NCBI RefSeq assembly: GCF_009905615.1 | Contig: NZ_JAAAKW010000007.1 | Location: forward strand, 248,001 to 312,000 | Direction: 5' to 3' | Origin: Pseudomonas sp. SLFW | Lineage (GTDB): Bacteria > Pseudomonadota > Gammaproteobacteria > Pseudomonadales > Pseudomonadaceae | Length of the DNA stretch: 64,000 nt | Part shown: piece by piece, positions 1 through 10,300 of the stretch | How positions within the stretch are numbered: position 1 is the first letter of the stretch | Layout of the letters: every line of letters begins with the position of its first letter | Made by a program: the position numbers and the translations under genes | The notes under the pieces: model-generated | The model's database searches: none | What the model saw: the letters and a program-made list of their open reading frames with translations, nothing else | Told to the model about the DNA's origin: nothing

Positions 1-995
1 GACAGCAGCACGCCGGCCACCCACGGATTGAACAGCAGCTTTGCCAGCTCGATGAACACGCGCTCGGGGTTTTCCGTCACCGGCCCGGCGACTTCAGGAT
101 GCGCGGAGAAATAGGCGATACCGAAGAAGCCGACGGCCACGGTGCCGCCCAGGCACAGGATCATCCACGCCATGGAGATGCGACGGGCCTTGGCGATCGA
201 CTTCACCGAATCGGCCGCCATGAAACGCGCCAGGATATGCGGCTGCCCGAAATACCCCAGGCCCCAGCCCATCAAAGAAATGATGCCGATGAAGGTAGTG
301 TTCTTGAGCATGTCGAAGTGAGCCGGGTCTTTGGCTTCAATGGCCAGAAACGTGGTATCGACGCCACCCGTGGCCAGCAGGACGATGATGGGCGTCAGGA
401 TGAGCGCAAAGATCATCAACGTGGCCTGCACAGTGTCGGTCCAGCTCACGGCGAGGAAACCGCCGATGAATGTGTACGCGATGGTCGCGGCGGCTCCGGC
501 CCACAGCGCGGTTTCATAAGGCATGCCAAACGTGCTTTCGAACAGACGCGCGCCGGCCACGATGCCCGAGGCGCAATAGATCGTGAAGAACACAAGGATC
601 ACGATCGCCGAAATGATCCGCAGCACGCCGCTGGTATCTTCGAAGCGGCTGGAGAAGTAATCCGGGAGTGTGAGTGCGTCGCCGTTATGCTCGGTCTGCA
701 CCCGCAGGCGACCGGCCACGAACAGCCAGTTCAGGTAGGCGCCGACGATCAGGCCGATGGCGATCCAGCTTTCCGACAGGCCGGACATGTAAATCGCGCC
801 TGGAAGCCCCATCAGCAGCCAGCCACTCATGTCCGAGGCCCCCGCCGACAGCGCGGTCACAACGCTGCCCAGGCTTCGACCGCCGAGTATGTAATCCGAA
901 AGGTTATTGGTGGAGCGATAAGCCATGAGTCCGATCAGGACCATGGCAGCGATGTAGATCACAAAAGTGATCAACGTAGGGTTGCTAATGTTCAT
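1..995 (-). CDS. putP: Sodium/proline symporter PutP (partial, C-terminus beyond window)
   Basis: Reading the minus strand from the ATG at 995 gives an open frame to the window edge, about 331 residues. It begins MNISNPTLITFVIYIAAMVL and is a run of hydrophobic helices. The family is the sodium:solute symporters (SSS); PutP imports L-proline with Na+ across the inner membrane. Recognisable PutP stretches are GGRSLGSVVTALSAGASDMSGW near residues 40-60 and GYFGQPHILARFMA near residue 255. The C-terminal third lies outside the window. It is transcribed away from putA across a 345-base region with GTTGCA repeats, the arrangement expected for co-regulation by PutA. The coding strand is the minus strand; plus-strand reading frames here are shadows. 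Confidence 0.93.
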   Translation of the reverse strand, partial: MNISNPTLITFVIYIAAMVLIGLMAYRSTNNLSDYILGGRSLGSVVTALSAGASDMSGWLLMGLPGAIYMSGLSESWIAIGLIVGAYLNWLFVAGRLRVQTEHNGDALTLPDYFSSRFEDTSGVLRIISAIVILVFFTIYCASGIVAGARLFESTFGMPYETALWAGAAATIAYTFIGGFLAVSWTDTVQATLMIFALILTPIIVLLATGGVDTTFLAIEAKDPAHFDMLKNTTFIGIISLMGWGLGYFGQPHILARFMAADSVKSIAKARRISMAWMILCLGGTVAVGFFGIAYFSAHPEVAGPVTENPERVFIELAKLLFNPWVAGVLL

Positions 996-1340
996 CGTCT
1001 GTCCATGCCTTGGTGAAAGGAGGCACAACGGGTTGCACCAAAGGCGGGCATCCTAGGGAACAGAACGGAAAAGGTGCAACCTTTCGGAACACTGAGCCGC
1101 TCTTTTTCTGAGTCAAAATGTATCCCATTGGTTTTTATGCGCTTTTTTTGAACCATTGACAGCCGAAATCCCACCAAATGACGGTGCTCAAACCCTTTTT
1201 TGAGGGGCATCGTGCATTGACGATACCTTTGGAAATATCTTGAAAAAATGGGTTGCACCCGGTTGCACCCAGCCCCGACCACAGGCTAATCTTGCCCGCA
1301 GTGACAGCCACGCCCAATGTGGCTCTGATGAGGACAAGAC
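996..1340. promoter_or_regulatory. putP-putA divergent control region with PutA-type operators
   Basis: This 345-base gene-free stretch holds four copies of the core GTTGCA: 1032-1037 (plus), 1075-1080 (minus, read TGCAAC), 1252-1257 and 1262-1267 (plus, in tandem, 10 bases apart, extended core GGTTGCACCC). GTTGCA is the core reported for the E. coli PutA ribbon-helix-helix operator, and PutA is known to repress putA and putP in pseudomonads. The tandem pair lies 74-90 bases before the putA ATG; a weak promoter (TTGCAC 1263-1268, 16 bases, GCTAAT 1285-1290) would overlap it. The putP-side pair lies 37-85 bases before its ATG. The site identity is a motif match and the promoter is a guess. Confidence 0.6.
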
Positions 1341-4300
1341 ATGGCGACCACCACCCTCGGTGTCAAACTCGACGACCCGACCCGCGAGCGATTGAAAGCA
1401 GCTGCGCAGTCCATTGACCGGACTCCCCACTGGCTTATCAAACAGGCGATTTTCAATTACCTGGAGAAGCTCGAAGCTGGCGCCACCCTCAACGAGCTCA
1501 ATGGGCTGGTCAGCAAAGACGCCGACGACCACGGTGAACTGCCTGCGGATAACGGCCATCAGGCGTTCCTTGAATTCGCTGAAAGCATCCTGCCTCAGTC
1601 AGTGCTGCGCGCCGCGATCACGTCGGCTTATCGTCGCCCTGAGCCTGAAGTCGTGCCAATGCTGCTGGAACAGGCCCGCCTGCCAGTAGCCATGGCAGAC
1701 GCCACCCACAAGCTGGCCGCGTCGATTGCCGAAAAACTGCGCAATCAAAAGAGCGCCGGGGGCCGCGCGGGCATCGTGCAGGGCCTGCTGCAAGAGTTCT
1801 CGCTGTCGTCCCAAGAAGGCGTGGCGCTGATGTGCCTGGCCGAAGCGCTGCTGCGCATTCCGGACAAAGGCACCCGCGATGCACTGATCCGCGACAAGAT
1901 CAGCACCGGCAATTGGCACCCGCACTTGGGTAACAGCCCGTCGCTGTTCGTCAACGCCGCGACCTGGGGGCTGCTGCTGACTGGCAAGCTGGTCAGCACT
2001 CACAACGAAGCAGGCCTGACCTCTTCGCTGAGCCGCATTATCGGAAAGTCCGGCGAACCGATGATCCGCAAGGGCGTCGACATGGCCATGCGCCTGATGG
2101 GCGAGCAGTTCGTGACAGGCGAGACCATTGCAGAAGCCCTCGCCAACGCCAGCCGTTTCGAATCCAAAGGCTTCCGCTATTCCTACGACATGCTCGGCGA
2201 AGCGGCGCTAACCGAACACGATGCGCAGAAATACCTGGCGTCGTACGAACAAGCAATCCACTCCATCGGCAAAGCCTCCCACGGTCGCGGCATTTACGAA
2301 GGCCCGGGCATCTCGATCAAGCTCTCGGCCCTGCATCCGCGCTACAGCCGCGCGCAATACGAGCGCGTGATGGAAGAGCTGTACCCGCGCTTGCTGTCCT
2401 TGACGCTGCTGGCCAAGCAGTACGACATCGGCCTGAACATCGACGCCGAAGAAGCGGACCGTCTTGAGCTGTCACTGGACCTGCTCGAACGCCTGTGCTT
2501 CGAACCGCAACTGACCGGCTGGAACGGCATCGGCTTCGTCATTCAGGCCTATCAAAAGCGCTGCCCATACGTGATCGACTACGTGATCGATCTGGCCCGC
2601 CGCAGCCGTCATCGCTTGATGATCCGCCTGGTGAAGGGCGCGTACTGGGACAGCGAAATCAAGCGCGCCCAGGTCGAAGGCCTGGAAGGCTATCCGGTCT
2701 ACACCCGCAAGGTGTACACCGACGTGTCCTACATCGCCTGCGCCCGCAAATTGCTGTCGGTGCCGGAAGTCATTTACCCGCAATTCGCCACGCACAACGC
2801 CCACACGTTGTCGGCGATTTATCACATCGCCGGTCAGAACTATTACCCCGGCCAGTACGAATTCCAGTGCCTCCATGGCATGGGCGAACCTCTTTACGAA
2901 CAAGTCGTGGGCAAGGTCGCTGACGGCAAGCTGAACCGACCGTGCCGCGTGTACGCTCCGGTTGGCACACACGAAACGCTGCTGGCGTATCTGGTTCGTC
3001 GCCTGTTGGAAAACGGCGCCAACACTTCGTTCGTCAACCGCATCGCCGACCAGTCCATTTCGATTCAGGAACTGGTGGCCGACCCCGTTTCCAGCATCGA
3101 GCGCATGGCCACGCAGGAAGGCGGCTTTGGTCTGCCTCACCCACGCATTCCGCTGCCTCGCGATTTGTATGGCAGCGAGCGCGCCAACTCGGCGGGCATC
3201 GACATGGCCAACGAACACCGTCTGGCGTCGTTGTCGTCCGCACTCTTGGCCACCGCACACAACGACTGGAAAGCCCTGCCGATGCTGGGCAGCCCGGTCA
3301 GCGCAGGCGCTGCAAACCCTGTGCTGAACCCATCCGACTTGCGTGACGTGGTGGGCCATGTTCAGGAAGCCAGTCTGGAAGACGTCGATAACGCCCTTCT
3401 GAGCGCCCTGAGCGCCGGTCCGATCTGGCAAGCGACGCCACCGGCCGAGCGCGCCGCGATCCTGGAACGGGCCGCCGATCTGATGGAAGCCGATATCCAG
3501 CCGTTGATGGGCCTGCTGGCTCGCGAAGCAGGCAAGACCTACGCCAACGCCATCGCCGAAGTGCGTGAAGCCGTGGACTTCCTGCGTTACTACGCTGTGC
3601 AGGCTCGCAACGATTTCACCAACGACGCCCACCGTCCACTGGGTCCGGTGGTCTGCATCAGCCCGTGGAACTTCCCGCTGGCGATTTTCAGTGGCCAGGT
3701 CGCCGCAGCGTTGGCCGCAGGTAACCCGGTATTGGCCAAGCCGGCCGAACAAACCCCGCTGGTCGCGGCTCAAGCCGTGCGCATTTTGCTGGAAGCCGGT
3801 ATTCCTGAGGGCGTAGTGCAACTGCTGCCAGGCCGTGGCGAAACCGTCGGGGCGCGTCTGGTCGGTGACGATCGCGTCAAAGGCGTGATGTTCACCGGCT
3901 CCACCGAAGTCGCCCGCCTGCTGCAACGCAACATCGCCGGTCGTCTCGACTCGCAGGGTCGTCCGATCCCGCTGATCGCCGAAACCGGCGGCCAGAATGC
4001 GATGATCGTCGATTCGTCAGCCCTGACCGAACAGGTGGTGATCGACGTGGTGTCCTCGGCGTTCGACAGTGCAGGCCAACGCTGCTCTGCATTGCGCGTT
4101 TTGTGCCTGCAGGAAGACTCCGCCGACCGCGTCATCGAAATGCTCAAAGGCGCCATGGCCGAAAGCCGTCTGGGCAACCCGGAGCGCCTGTCCGTAGACA
4201 TTGGTCCGGTGATCGACGCCGAAGCCAAGGCAGGCATCGAGAAACACATCCAGGCCATGCGTGACAAAGGCCGTAACGTGTATCAGGTGGCGATCGCCGA

Positions 4301-5294
4301 CAGCGACGAAATCAAGCGTGGCACCTACGTGATGCCAACGCTGATCGAACTGGAAAGCTTCGACGAACTGCAACGCGAGATCTTCGGCCCGGTGCTGCAC
4401 GTCGTTCGCTACAAGCGCAAGGAACTGGACCAACTGATCGGCCAGATCAACGCGTCGGGCTACGGCCTGACGCTGGGTGTTCACACCCGCATCGACGAAA
4501 CCATCGCCAAGGTGATCGACTCGGTGAACGCCGGCAACATGTACGTCAACCGCAACATCGTGGGTGCCGTGGTCGGGGTCCAACCGTTCGGCGGCGAAGG
4601 CCTGTCGGGCACCGGTCCGAAAGCGGGCGGCCCGCTGTACCTGTATCGCCTGCTCTCGACTCGCCCTGCCGACGCCGTGCAGAAATCGTTCGCTCAAGGT
4701 GACGCCGCGACGAAGCCCGACGTGCGCCTGCGCGACAACCTGCTCAAACCGCTGACCGCGTTGAAAGCCTGGGCGTCGATCCAGCAACAAGCGGAACTGG
4801 AAGCGACCTGTGATCAGTTCGCCGAACAATCGCAAAGCGGTATTTCACGACTGCTGGCAGGCCCGACCGGCGAGCGCAACAGCTACACCATCCTGCCCCG
4901 TGAGCACGTGCTGTGCTTGGCCGAAGACGAAGCCGACCTGCTGACGCAACTGGCTGCCGTACTGGCCGTTGGGAGCACCGCTATCGTGCCTGACACCGAA
5001 CTCAGCAAGCCGCTGTACAAGCGCCTGCCGAAAGACGTGCAGGCGCGCATCAAGCTGGTGAGTGACTGGAGCAAGGACGACATCGCCATCGAAGCCGTCC
5101 TGCACCACGGCGACTCCGACCAGCTGCGCGCCATCTGCGAGCAAGTCGCTCAGCGTGCTGGCGCCATCATCGGCGTTCACGGCTTGTCCAAAGGCGAAAC
5201 CGGCATTGCGCTGGAGCGTTTGGTGATCGAACGTGCATTGAGCGTGAACACCGCCGCAGCAGGGGGTAATGCGAGTCTGATGACGATCGGGTAA
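1341..5294 (+). CDS. putA: Trifunctional proline utilisation protein PutA
   Basis: 1317 residues, close to the 1320 of E. coli PutA. Residues 1-47 form a ribbon-helix-helix DNA-binding domain (MATTTLGVKLDDPTRERLKA...). Proline dehydrogenase (FAD) occupies roughly 260-610, with YEGPGISIKLSALHPRY near 316-332. Delta1-pyrroline-5-carboxylate dehydrogenase (NAD+) lies near 650-1125, with general base E881 (AETGGQN) and nucleophile C915 (GQRCSA). The last 190 residues are the C-terminal domain of long PutAs. It oxidises proline to glutamate by substrate channelling and, when not membrane-bound, should repress putA and putP. The start has a GAGGA Shine-Dalgarno at 1330-1334. No truncation or missing residue is seen. 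Confidence 0.98.
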   Translation: MATTTLGVKLDDPTRERLKAAAQSIDRTPHWLIKQAIFNYLEKLEAGATLNELNGLVSKDADDHGELPADNGHQAFLEFAESILPQSVLRAAITSAYRRPEPEVVPMLLEQARLPVAMADATHKLAASIAEKLRNQKSAGGRAGIVQGLLQEFSLSSQEGVALMCLAEALLRIPDKGTRDALIRDKISTGNWHPHLGNSPSLFVNAATWGLLLTGKLVSTHNEAGLTSSLSRIIGKSGEPMIRKGVDMAMRLMGEQFVTGETIAEALANASRFESKGFRYSYDMLGEAALTEHDAQKYLASYEQAIHSIGKASHGRGIYEGPGISIKLSALHPRYSRAQYERVMEELYPRLLSLTLLAKQYDIGLNIDAEEADRLELSLDLLERLCFEPQLTGWNGIGFVIQAYQKRCPYVIDYVIDLARRSRHRLMIRLVKGAYWDSEIKRAQVEGLEGYPVYTRKVYTDVSYIACARKLLSVPEVIYPQFATHNAHTLSAIYHIAGQNYYPGQYEFQCLHGMGEPLYEQVVGKVADGKLNRPCRVYAPVGTHETLLAYLVRRLLENGANTSFVNRIADQSISIQELVADPVSSIERMATQEGGFGLPHPRIPLPRDLYGSERANSAGIDMANEHRLASLSSALLATAHNDWKALPMLGSPVSAGAANPVLNPSDLRDVVGHVQEASLEDVDNALLSALSAGPIWQATPPAERAAILERAADLMEADIQPLMGLLAREAGKTYANAIAEVREAVDFLRYYAVQARNDFTNDAHRPLGPVVCISPWNFPLAIFSGQVAAALAAGNPVLAKPAEQTPLVAAQAVRILLEAGIPEGVVQLLPGRGETVGARLVGDDRVKGVMFTGSTEVARLLQRNIAGRLDSQGRPIPLIAETGGQNAMIVDSSALTEQVVIDVVSSAFDSAGQRCSALRVLCLQEDSADRVIEMLKGAMAESRLGNPERLSVDIGPVIDAEAKAGIEKHIQAMRDKGRNVYQVAIADSDEIKRGTYVMPTLIELESFDELQREIFGPVLHVVRYKRKELDQLIGQINASGYGLTLGVHTRIDETIAKVIDSVNAGNMYVNRNIVGAVVGVQPFGGEGLSGTGPKAGGPLYLYRLLSTRPADAVQKSFAQGDAATKPDVRLRDNLLKPLTALKAWASIQQQAELEATCDQFAEQSQSGISRLLAGPTGERNSYTILPREHVLCLAEDEADLLTQLAAVLAVGSTAIVPDTELSKPLYKRLPKDVQARIKLVSDWSKDDIAIEAVLHHGDSDQLRAICEQVAQRAGAIIGVHGLSKGETGIALERLVIERALSVNTAAAGGNASLMTIG

Positions 5295-5312
5295 GCCGGC
5301 GCTACGTCCCTC

Positions 5313-5402
5313 CTGTAGGGGGGAATTCATTCGCGAGACGTCTGTACACCCGATGACCTTCGTCGGGTATACCTTCTCATCGCGAATGAATTCGCTCCCA
5401 CG
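5313..5402. repeat. REPIN (REP doublet), GTGGGAGCGAATTCATTCGCGA family, degenerate left arm
   Basis: Two inverted REP arms flank a variable centre. The right arm, TCGCGAATGAATTCGCTCCC (5380-5399), is intact. The left arm is altered (GTAGGGGGGAATTCATTCGCGA instead of GTGGGAGCGAATTC...). Related copies lie at 26253, 39674 and 44033. It sits between putA and the acyl-CoA dehydrogenase gene in a 246-base gap otherwise without visible features and may act as an mRNA 3' hairpin. REPINs are non-autonomous elements moved by RAYT transposases; none is encoded in this window. Confidence 0.85.
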
Positions 5403-5540
5403 GTCGGAAACCGTGCGACGCTCTCTACCCGGCCTGCATTCACCCTGTGTTCTAGCCCTCCATCACCCACATCAATCTTCCTGTTCACCCCTTCCCCTCG
5501 CCCCTAGACTCCTCGGCAATCCAACAAAAGGTACGCCGCC

Positions 5541-7343
5541 ATGTCCGAGACGCTGCTCAGTTCCCGCAATCTGGCTTTCGAGCTGTATGAGGTGCTGGAC
5601 GCTGAGGCATTGACTCAGCGTGCAAGGTTTGCCGAGCACAGTCGTGAGACGTTTGATGCCGCCATTGGCACCGCGCGGGCGATTGCGGAGAAATACTTCG
5701 CGCCCCACAACCGCAAGAACGACGAGAACGAGCCGCGCTTTGAGAACGGCGAAGCGGTGTTGATTCCCGAGGTGAAACCCGCTGTCGATGCGTTTCTTGA
5801 GGCTGGTTTTCTGAACGCGGCACGGGATTTCGAAGCGGGTGGCATGCAGCTGCCGACGCTGTTATCCCAAGCCTGTTTCGCTCACTTCCAGTCCGCCAAC
5901 GCGGCGTCGACGTCGTACCCCTTCTTGACCATGGGCGCGGCGAATCTGATCGAGAACTTCGGCAGCGAAGAACAAAAGCAGAAGTTTCTGCAACCAATGA
6001 TCGAGGGGCGTTTTTTCGGCACCATGGCGTTGACCGAACCTCACGCCGGATCGTCGCTGTCGGACATTCGCACCCGCGCAGAACCTGCTGCCGATGGTAG
6101 CTACCGCCTGCGCGGCAACAAGATTTTCATTTCCGGCGGCGACCATCCGCTGTCCGAAAACATCGTGCATCTGGTGCTGGCCAAACTCCCGGACGCGCCA
6201 CCCGGCGTGAAGGGCATTTCGCTGTTCATCGTGCCGAAAATCCTGGTCAATGAAGACGGCAGCCTCGGTCCGCGTAATGACGTGTTGCTTGCCGGGCTGT
6301 TCCACAAAATGGGCTGGCGCGGTACCACCTCGACGGCTCTGAATTTCGGCGATAACGGCAACTGCGTGGGCTATCTGGTGGGCAAGCCCCATCAGGGCTT
6401 GAGCTACATGTTTCAGATGATGAACGAGGCACGGATTGGCGTGGGCATGGGCGCCGTGATGCTCGGTTACGCCGGTTATCTGTATTCGTTGGAGTACGCC
6501 CGCGAACGCCCTCAGGGTCGCCTGCCCGACAGCAAAAATCCCGAAAGCGCGCCGGTGTCGATCATTCAACACGCCGACGTGAAACGCATGCTGCTGACGC
6601 AAAAAGCCTACGTCGAGGGCGCGTTCGATTTGGGGCTCTACGCCGCTCGCCTGTTCGACGACACGCAAACGGGCGACACCGAAGAAGCGCGCAAGCTGGC
6701 CCATGAACTGCTGGACCTGCTGACCCCCATCGTCAAATCCTGGCCTTCAGAGTTTTGCTTGAAGGCCAACGAGCTGGCGATTCAAATCCTCGGCGGCCAC
6801 GGTTACACGCGCGAATATCCGGTGGAGCAGTACTACCGCGACAACCGCCTGAACCCGATTCACGAAGGCACTCACGGCATTCAGTCGCTGGATCTGCTGG
6901 GACGCAAACTGGCACAGAACGGCGGCACCGGTCTCAAGCAATTGGTCCGTCTGATCGCAGACACCTGCCAACGGGCGCAGGAACACGCGTCGTTGAGTTC
7001 ATTGCGCCAGCCACTGGAACAACTGGTAGCGCGTTTGCAGGCGGTGACGATTGAGCTGTTGACGGACCTGGCGCAAGGCAAGGTAACCGCGACGCTGGCT
7101 AACTCCGCGCTCTACCTCAAGGCGTTCGGTCACACGGTCATTGGCTGGCGCTGGCTGGAGCAGGCGATTCGGGCGCAAGAAGGCCTGAATAAAGGCCAGA
7201 CGGCCGACACGGATTTCTATACCGGCAAACTCGCGGCCGCACGATTCTTCCTGACGTGGGAAGTCCCGGCGTGTCATCACGAACTGGCGATTCTCCAGGC
7301 TCGTGATGACGTCTGCCTGACGATGCAGGACAGCTGGTTCTGA
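5541..7343 (+). CDS. Acyl-CoA dehydrogenase, long (~600-residue) type
   Basis: 600-residue flavoprotein of the acyl-CoA dehydrogenase superfamily, longer than the usual ~380-400 residues because of a C-terminal extension. Visible features are the N-terminal helical domain, the FAD/substrate loop TMALTEPHAGSSLSDIRT (about 156-173), the domain around GYTREYPVEQYYRD, and the putative catalytic Glu442 in NPIHEGTHGIQ. It belongs to the same broad group as DmdC-like and other 'acyl-CoA dehydrogenase, C-terminal domain' proteins; the acyl substrate cannot be told from sequence. An AAAGG Shine-Dalgarno lies about 10 bases before the ATG. It appears monocistronic and converges on the toxin gene (48-base gap). 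Function: alpha,beta-dehydrogenation of an acyl-CoA, passing electrons to ETF. Confidence 0.9.
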   Translation: MSETLLSSRNLAFELYEVLDAEALTQRARFAEHSRETFDAAIGTARAIAEKYFAPHNRKNDENEPRFENGEAVLIPEVKPAVDAFLEAGFLNAARDFEAGGMQLPTLLSQACFAHFQSANAASTSYPFLTMGAANLIENFGSEEQKQKFLQPMIEGRFFGTMALTEPHAGSSLSDIRTRAEPAADGSYRLRGNKIFISGGDHPLSENIVHLVLAKLPDAPPGVKGISLFIVPKILVNEDGSLGPRNDVLLAGLFHKMGWRGTTSTALNFGDNGNCVGYLVGKPHQGLSYMFQMMNEARIGVGMGAVMLGYAGYLYSLEYARERPQGRLPDSKNPESAPVSIIQHADVKRMLLTQKAYVEGAFDLGLYAARLFDDTQTGDTEEARKLAHELLDLLTPIVKSWPSEFCLKANELAIQILGGHGYTREYPVEQYYRDNRLNPIHEGTHGIQSLDLLGRKLAQNGGTGLKQLVRLIADTCQRAQEHASLSSLRQPLEQLVARLQAVTIELLTDLAQGKVTATLANSALYLKAFGHTVIGWRWLEQAIRAQEGLNKGQTADTDFYTGKLAAARFFLTWEVPACHHELAILQARDDVCLTMQDSWF

Positions 7344-7391
7344 GATAAGCGGCGCCTGAGCCGAGGCTGCTATCGCCGCGTGTCGATCACC

Positions 7392-10300
7392 TTAACTGGC
7401 CGCCGAGTGCCAAGAGTTTTCGGCACCGGCTGTGATTTTCAGCCGTCGGCCAAATGGGACATAAAAGTCTTGAGCTTCTATCACGTACTCCTGATAGGTG
7501 AGCGAAGAAATGCCTGATTTTGCGTGGAGGGAATTGTCGAGCAAGGCCGCGTAGTCCGGGCGAACGCTCTTCAATGTGTCCAGCAACAGGCGCGGCCCTG
7601 TCACGAAAAATATCTTGGTCATGTAAGGATTTTTCCCGTCGATCACTTGAGACTTGTCTGCTTCCATGATGACAAGCGCGTCGAGCTCGTCCTTGAAGCG
7701 CGCGTACAACGTGCTCTGCACTTCCAGCAATACTGGATTACCGGCGTGGCTGGCGAAATGACTGTTGCCAGGACCGAAGAAATCCATGCGCGGAGACGAA
7801 ACAGCCTCCCCCATCAACACATCGTTCGGCCCCGCATTCAGCGCTTGCCCCTCGAACGACACCTTGATCACGTCGTCGCAATCCATGTAAATACCGCCGT
7901 ACTCGTGCAGCAGCGAATAGCGCAACACGTCCGACGCCGCTGCGTAGTTCTGGCCACTGCCTTCCCGGAAATAATTGAAGGGTTCGGCGGTGTGCGGGCT
8001 TTCCCTGAAATGGGCAAAAAACGGCTCTTCTTCGAGGTTCGAAATGGTCATGTTCGGATGGCCCGCAAACGCGGCCTGCAATTGTTCCTGAGGGCTGACT
8101 CCGTCAACGATGGCAGTGTCATCGATCTGGATATGCAGAGTGAAGCTGAGGTCCGGGCTGGTCTCCATGTTGGCTTTCATCCCGGCGATCAAATGTTCAT
8201 CCGGAAGCCTGCTGCCTAGCCAGACGTGGTGAACGGTGCGGTTCACCGCCTGTGTGTCTTCTGCCAGCCCCGGCACGCGCGGAAACTTGTAAATCTCGCT
8301 TTTCACCGGCGGCAGCAGTCTGCTCCTCACTTTGAGAAACTTGTCTTCGCTCCCCGATTTCCAGACGCCGTTGTTGTCCATCCATCGGAACTCGACGGCG
8401 TTCTTTTTCCAGCAACCCAGATCCACGTCATAGGACACCCGGACGTCTTTCGGTGGATTGGGAATGAAGAACTGATCGATTTCCTGACCGTCATCGCCCA
8501 CCACCGGCCGTACCTCGATACCGTCCAGCGGGATCTCCACGAACAAGGGCGGCTGCGCGCGCACCAGTGGAATGTCCTCTTTGACCGGCGCGATCTCGGG
8601 AACAGGTTCGCCCCCAGGTACGTAGCTGTCGCCACCCCTCAGTCCAGGCCTGACATCAATGTCGGAATAAAAGCCTTTCAGCTTTTTGACGTACGGTCCC
8701 TTGAGCGTCGAATCGCTCGTCGAAATGATCCGATACTGGCGAGCATTTTCAACAAACTCCACACGGTAGATTTTTGCGTGGACACGAGTGAAATGGATGT
8801 CCTTTCCGGAGGCGTCGTCAAGAACGCTGTAGACGTTTCCTTCATCCAGACTTTTCCACTCTCCGCCAGCAGGCAGTTCATCGACATATTCGAAACTGGC
8901 GAGATCCGCCCTCAGCCCCGGACTCAGCGAGCGCAACCCCGCAGGCTCCACACCAAAGGCTTTCACAGCGTCTAAGTGGGCCGCGTGATGCGCTCTCAGG
9001 TCCGCTCGACGCTGCTCCTCCTGATCCCGTCGCGCCCCGCGTTCATCTTCGGACTCAGTCGCTCGCGCTTGCTTCTCTTCCGCCGCATGCGCTTCTGCGC
9101 GTTCCGCTTCGGCCGAGGCTGCAGTCTGCTCTTCTTCAGTTGCACTGCTGATTTTCTGTCCAATCTCGTCGGCCGCACCTGCGGCAACTGGCTCCCCTTT
9201 CACCGCTGCCGCGCCCAATACTTTTCCAGCGCCCTCGGCGAGTGCCGGTACAGCATTGAGAACACCAAAGACGATTCGGCCAGCGCCCTCATGCTGTTCT
9301 TCGACAGTCCCCTCGATCACCTGATCGGCTCCCAAGCCGATCAGCGCCACAGACATCAACGCGAGGGGCGCCCACAAACCTGGCACCACCATCGCGATAA
9401 CGCCGGTGACGTTGATCGCGGCAGACAGGATCTCCGCCGCCGTTTCCTTGTTGTAATCCGCACGACTGCGGATCAAACGGTTTGCATCGGATTTCAGCCG
9501 ACGCTGAAGACTTTTCCTGAAGTGAGAAAACGGCCATGGGGAGAGCGCGGGGCCCAAGTTGATTTCCGTGGCGGGATTCCAGTAATGCGTGTTGCCGATG
9601 AACCAGTTCGGGTAGGCACCCAAACCCTTGAGGGACGACCGTAGGCCGCTGTAAAAAATGCCATCAGGTCCGTCCTCGACTCGAAAGTGCCCTTCCAGCG
9701 CTGTTCGTCGCTCGGTGTACCGACATTGCAACGCAAACCAGTCACGCAAGGCGGCCATGTCGTCGAAACCGTGCAGCGGCGAAGAGTTGCCGGGGATGTA
9801 CATCACTAGCCTTTCAGTGCGCTCATCTTTGAGCACAATGATGTCGGTGGCGGTGTAGCAATAAATGTCGAGCTCGCGAATTGTCGCATTCTGAGGATTC
9901 AGCGGCGCATCCCGAAATGCCTCGAACGCCAACGTTTCCCACGACTGTTCAGGCTTCAGGCCTACAGCGTCGAGGACAAGCGCCTTATCCTCGTCACTGA
10001 GCGAGCCTTCCTCATGCTGAACATAGGCCGCCCGCAGAAGCGAAGCCTTGATGAACAAGTGATAGTCATCCCGGTGCGCGGCCCAGAAATCGTTGAGCAG
10101 CTCCTCGTAGTGGGACTGGAGATCAGCCTCCCAAATGAAGCGCTTGAACGGCTTGGGGTCCAGATGGACCTGAGCGGAACCGTCGAAGTGTTGGGGGGTG
10201 GTTTTACGGTAGATCGCTTCATAGGCAAAACACTGGTCGAGCGACAGAGGTTCTTCCGAAATGACCGCGGGATACCCTTCAAGCCGCCAGTCCTCCAGCG

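Noticed and set aside
2472..3926. A 484-residue minus-strand open frame inside putA
   Set aside because: Shadow of putA; no start signal and no recognisable domain.
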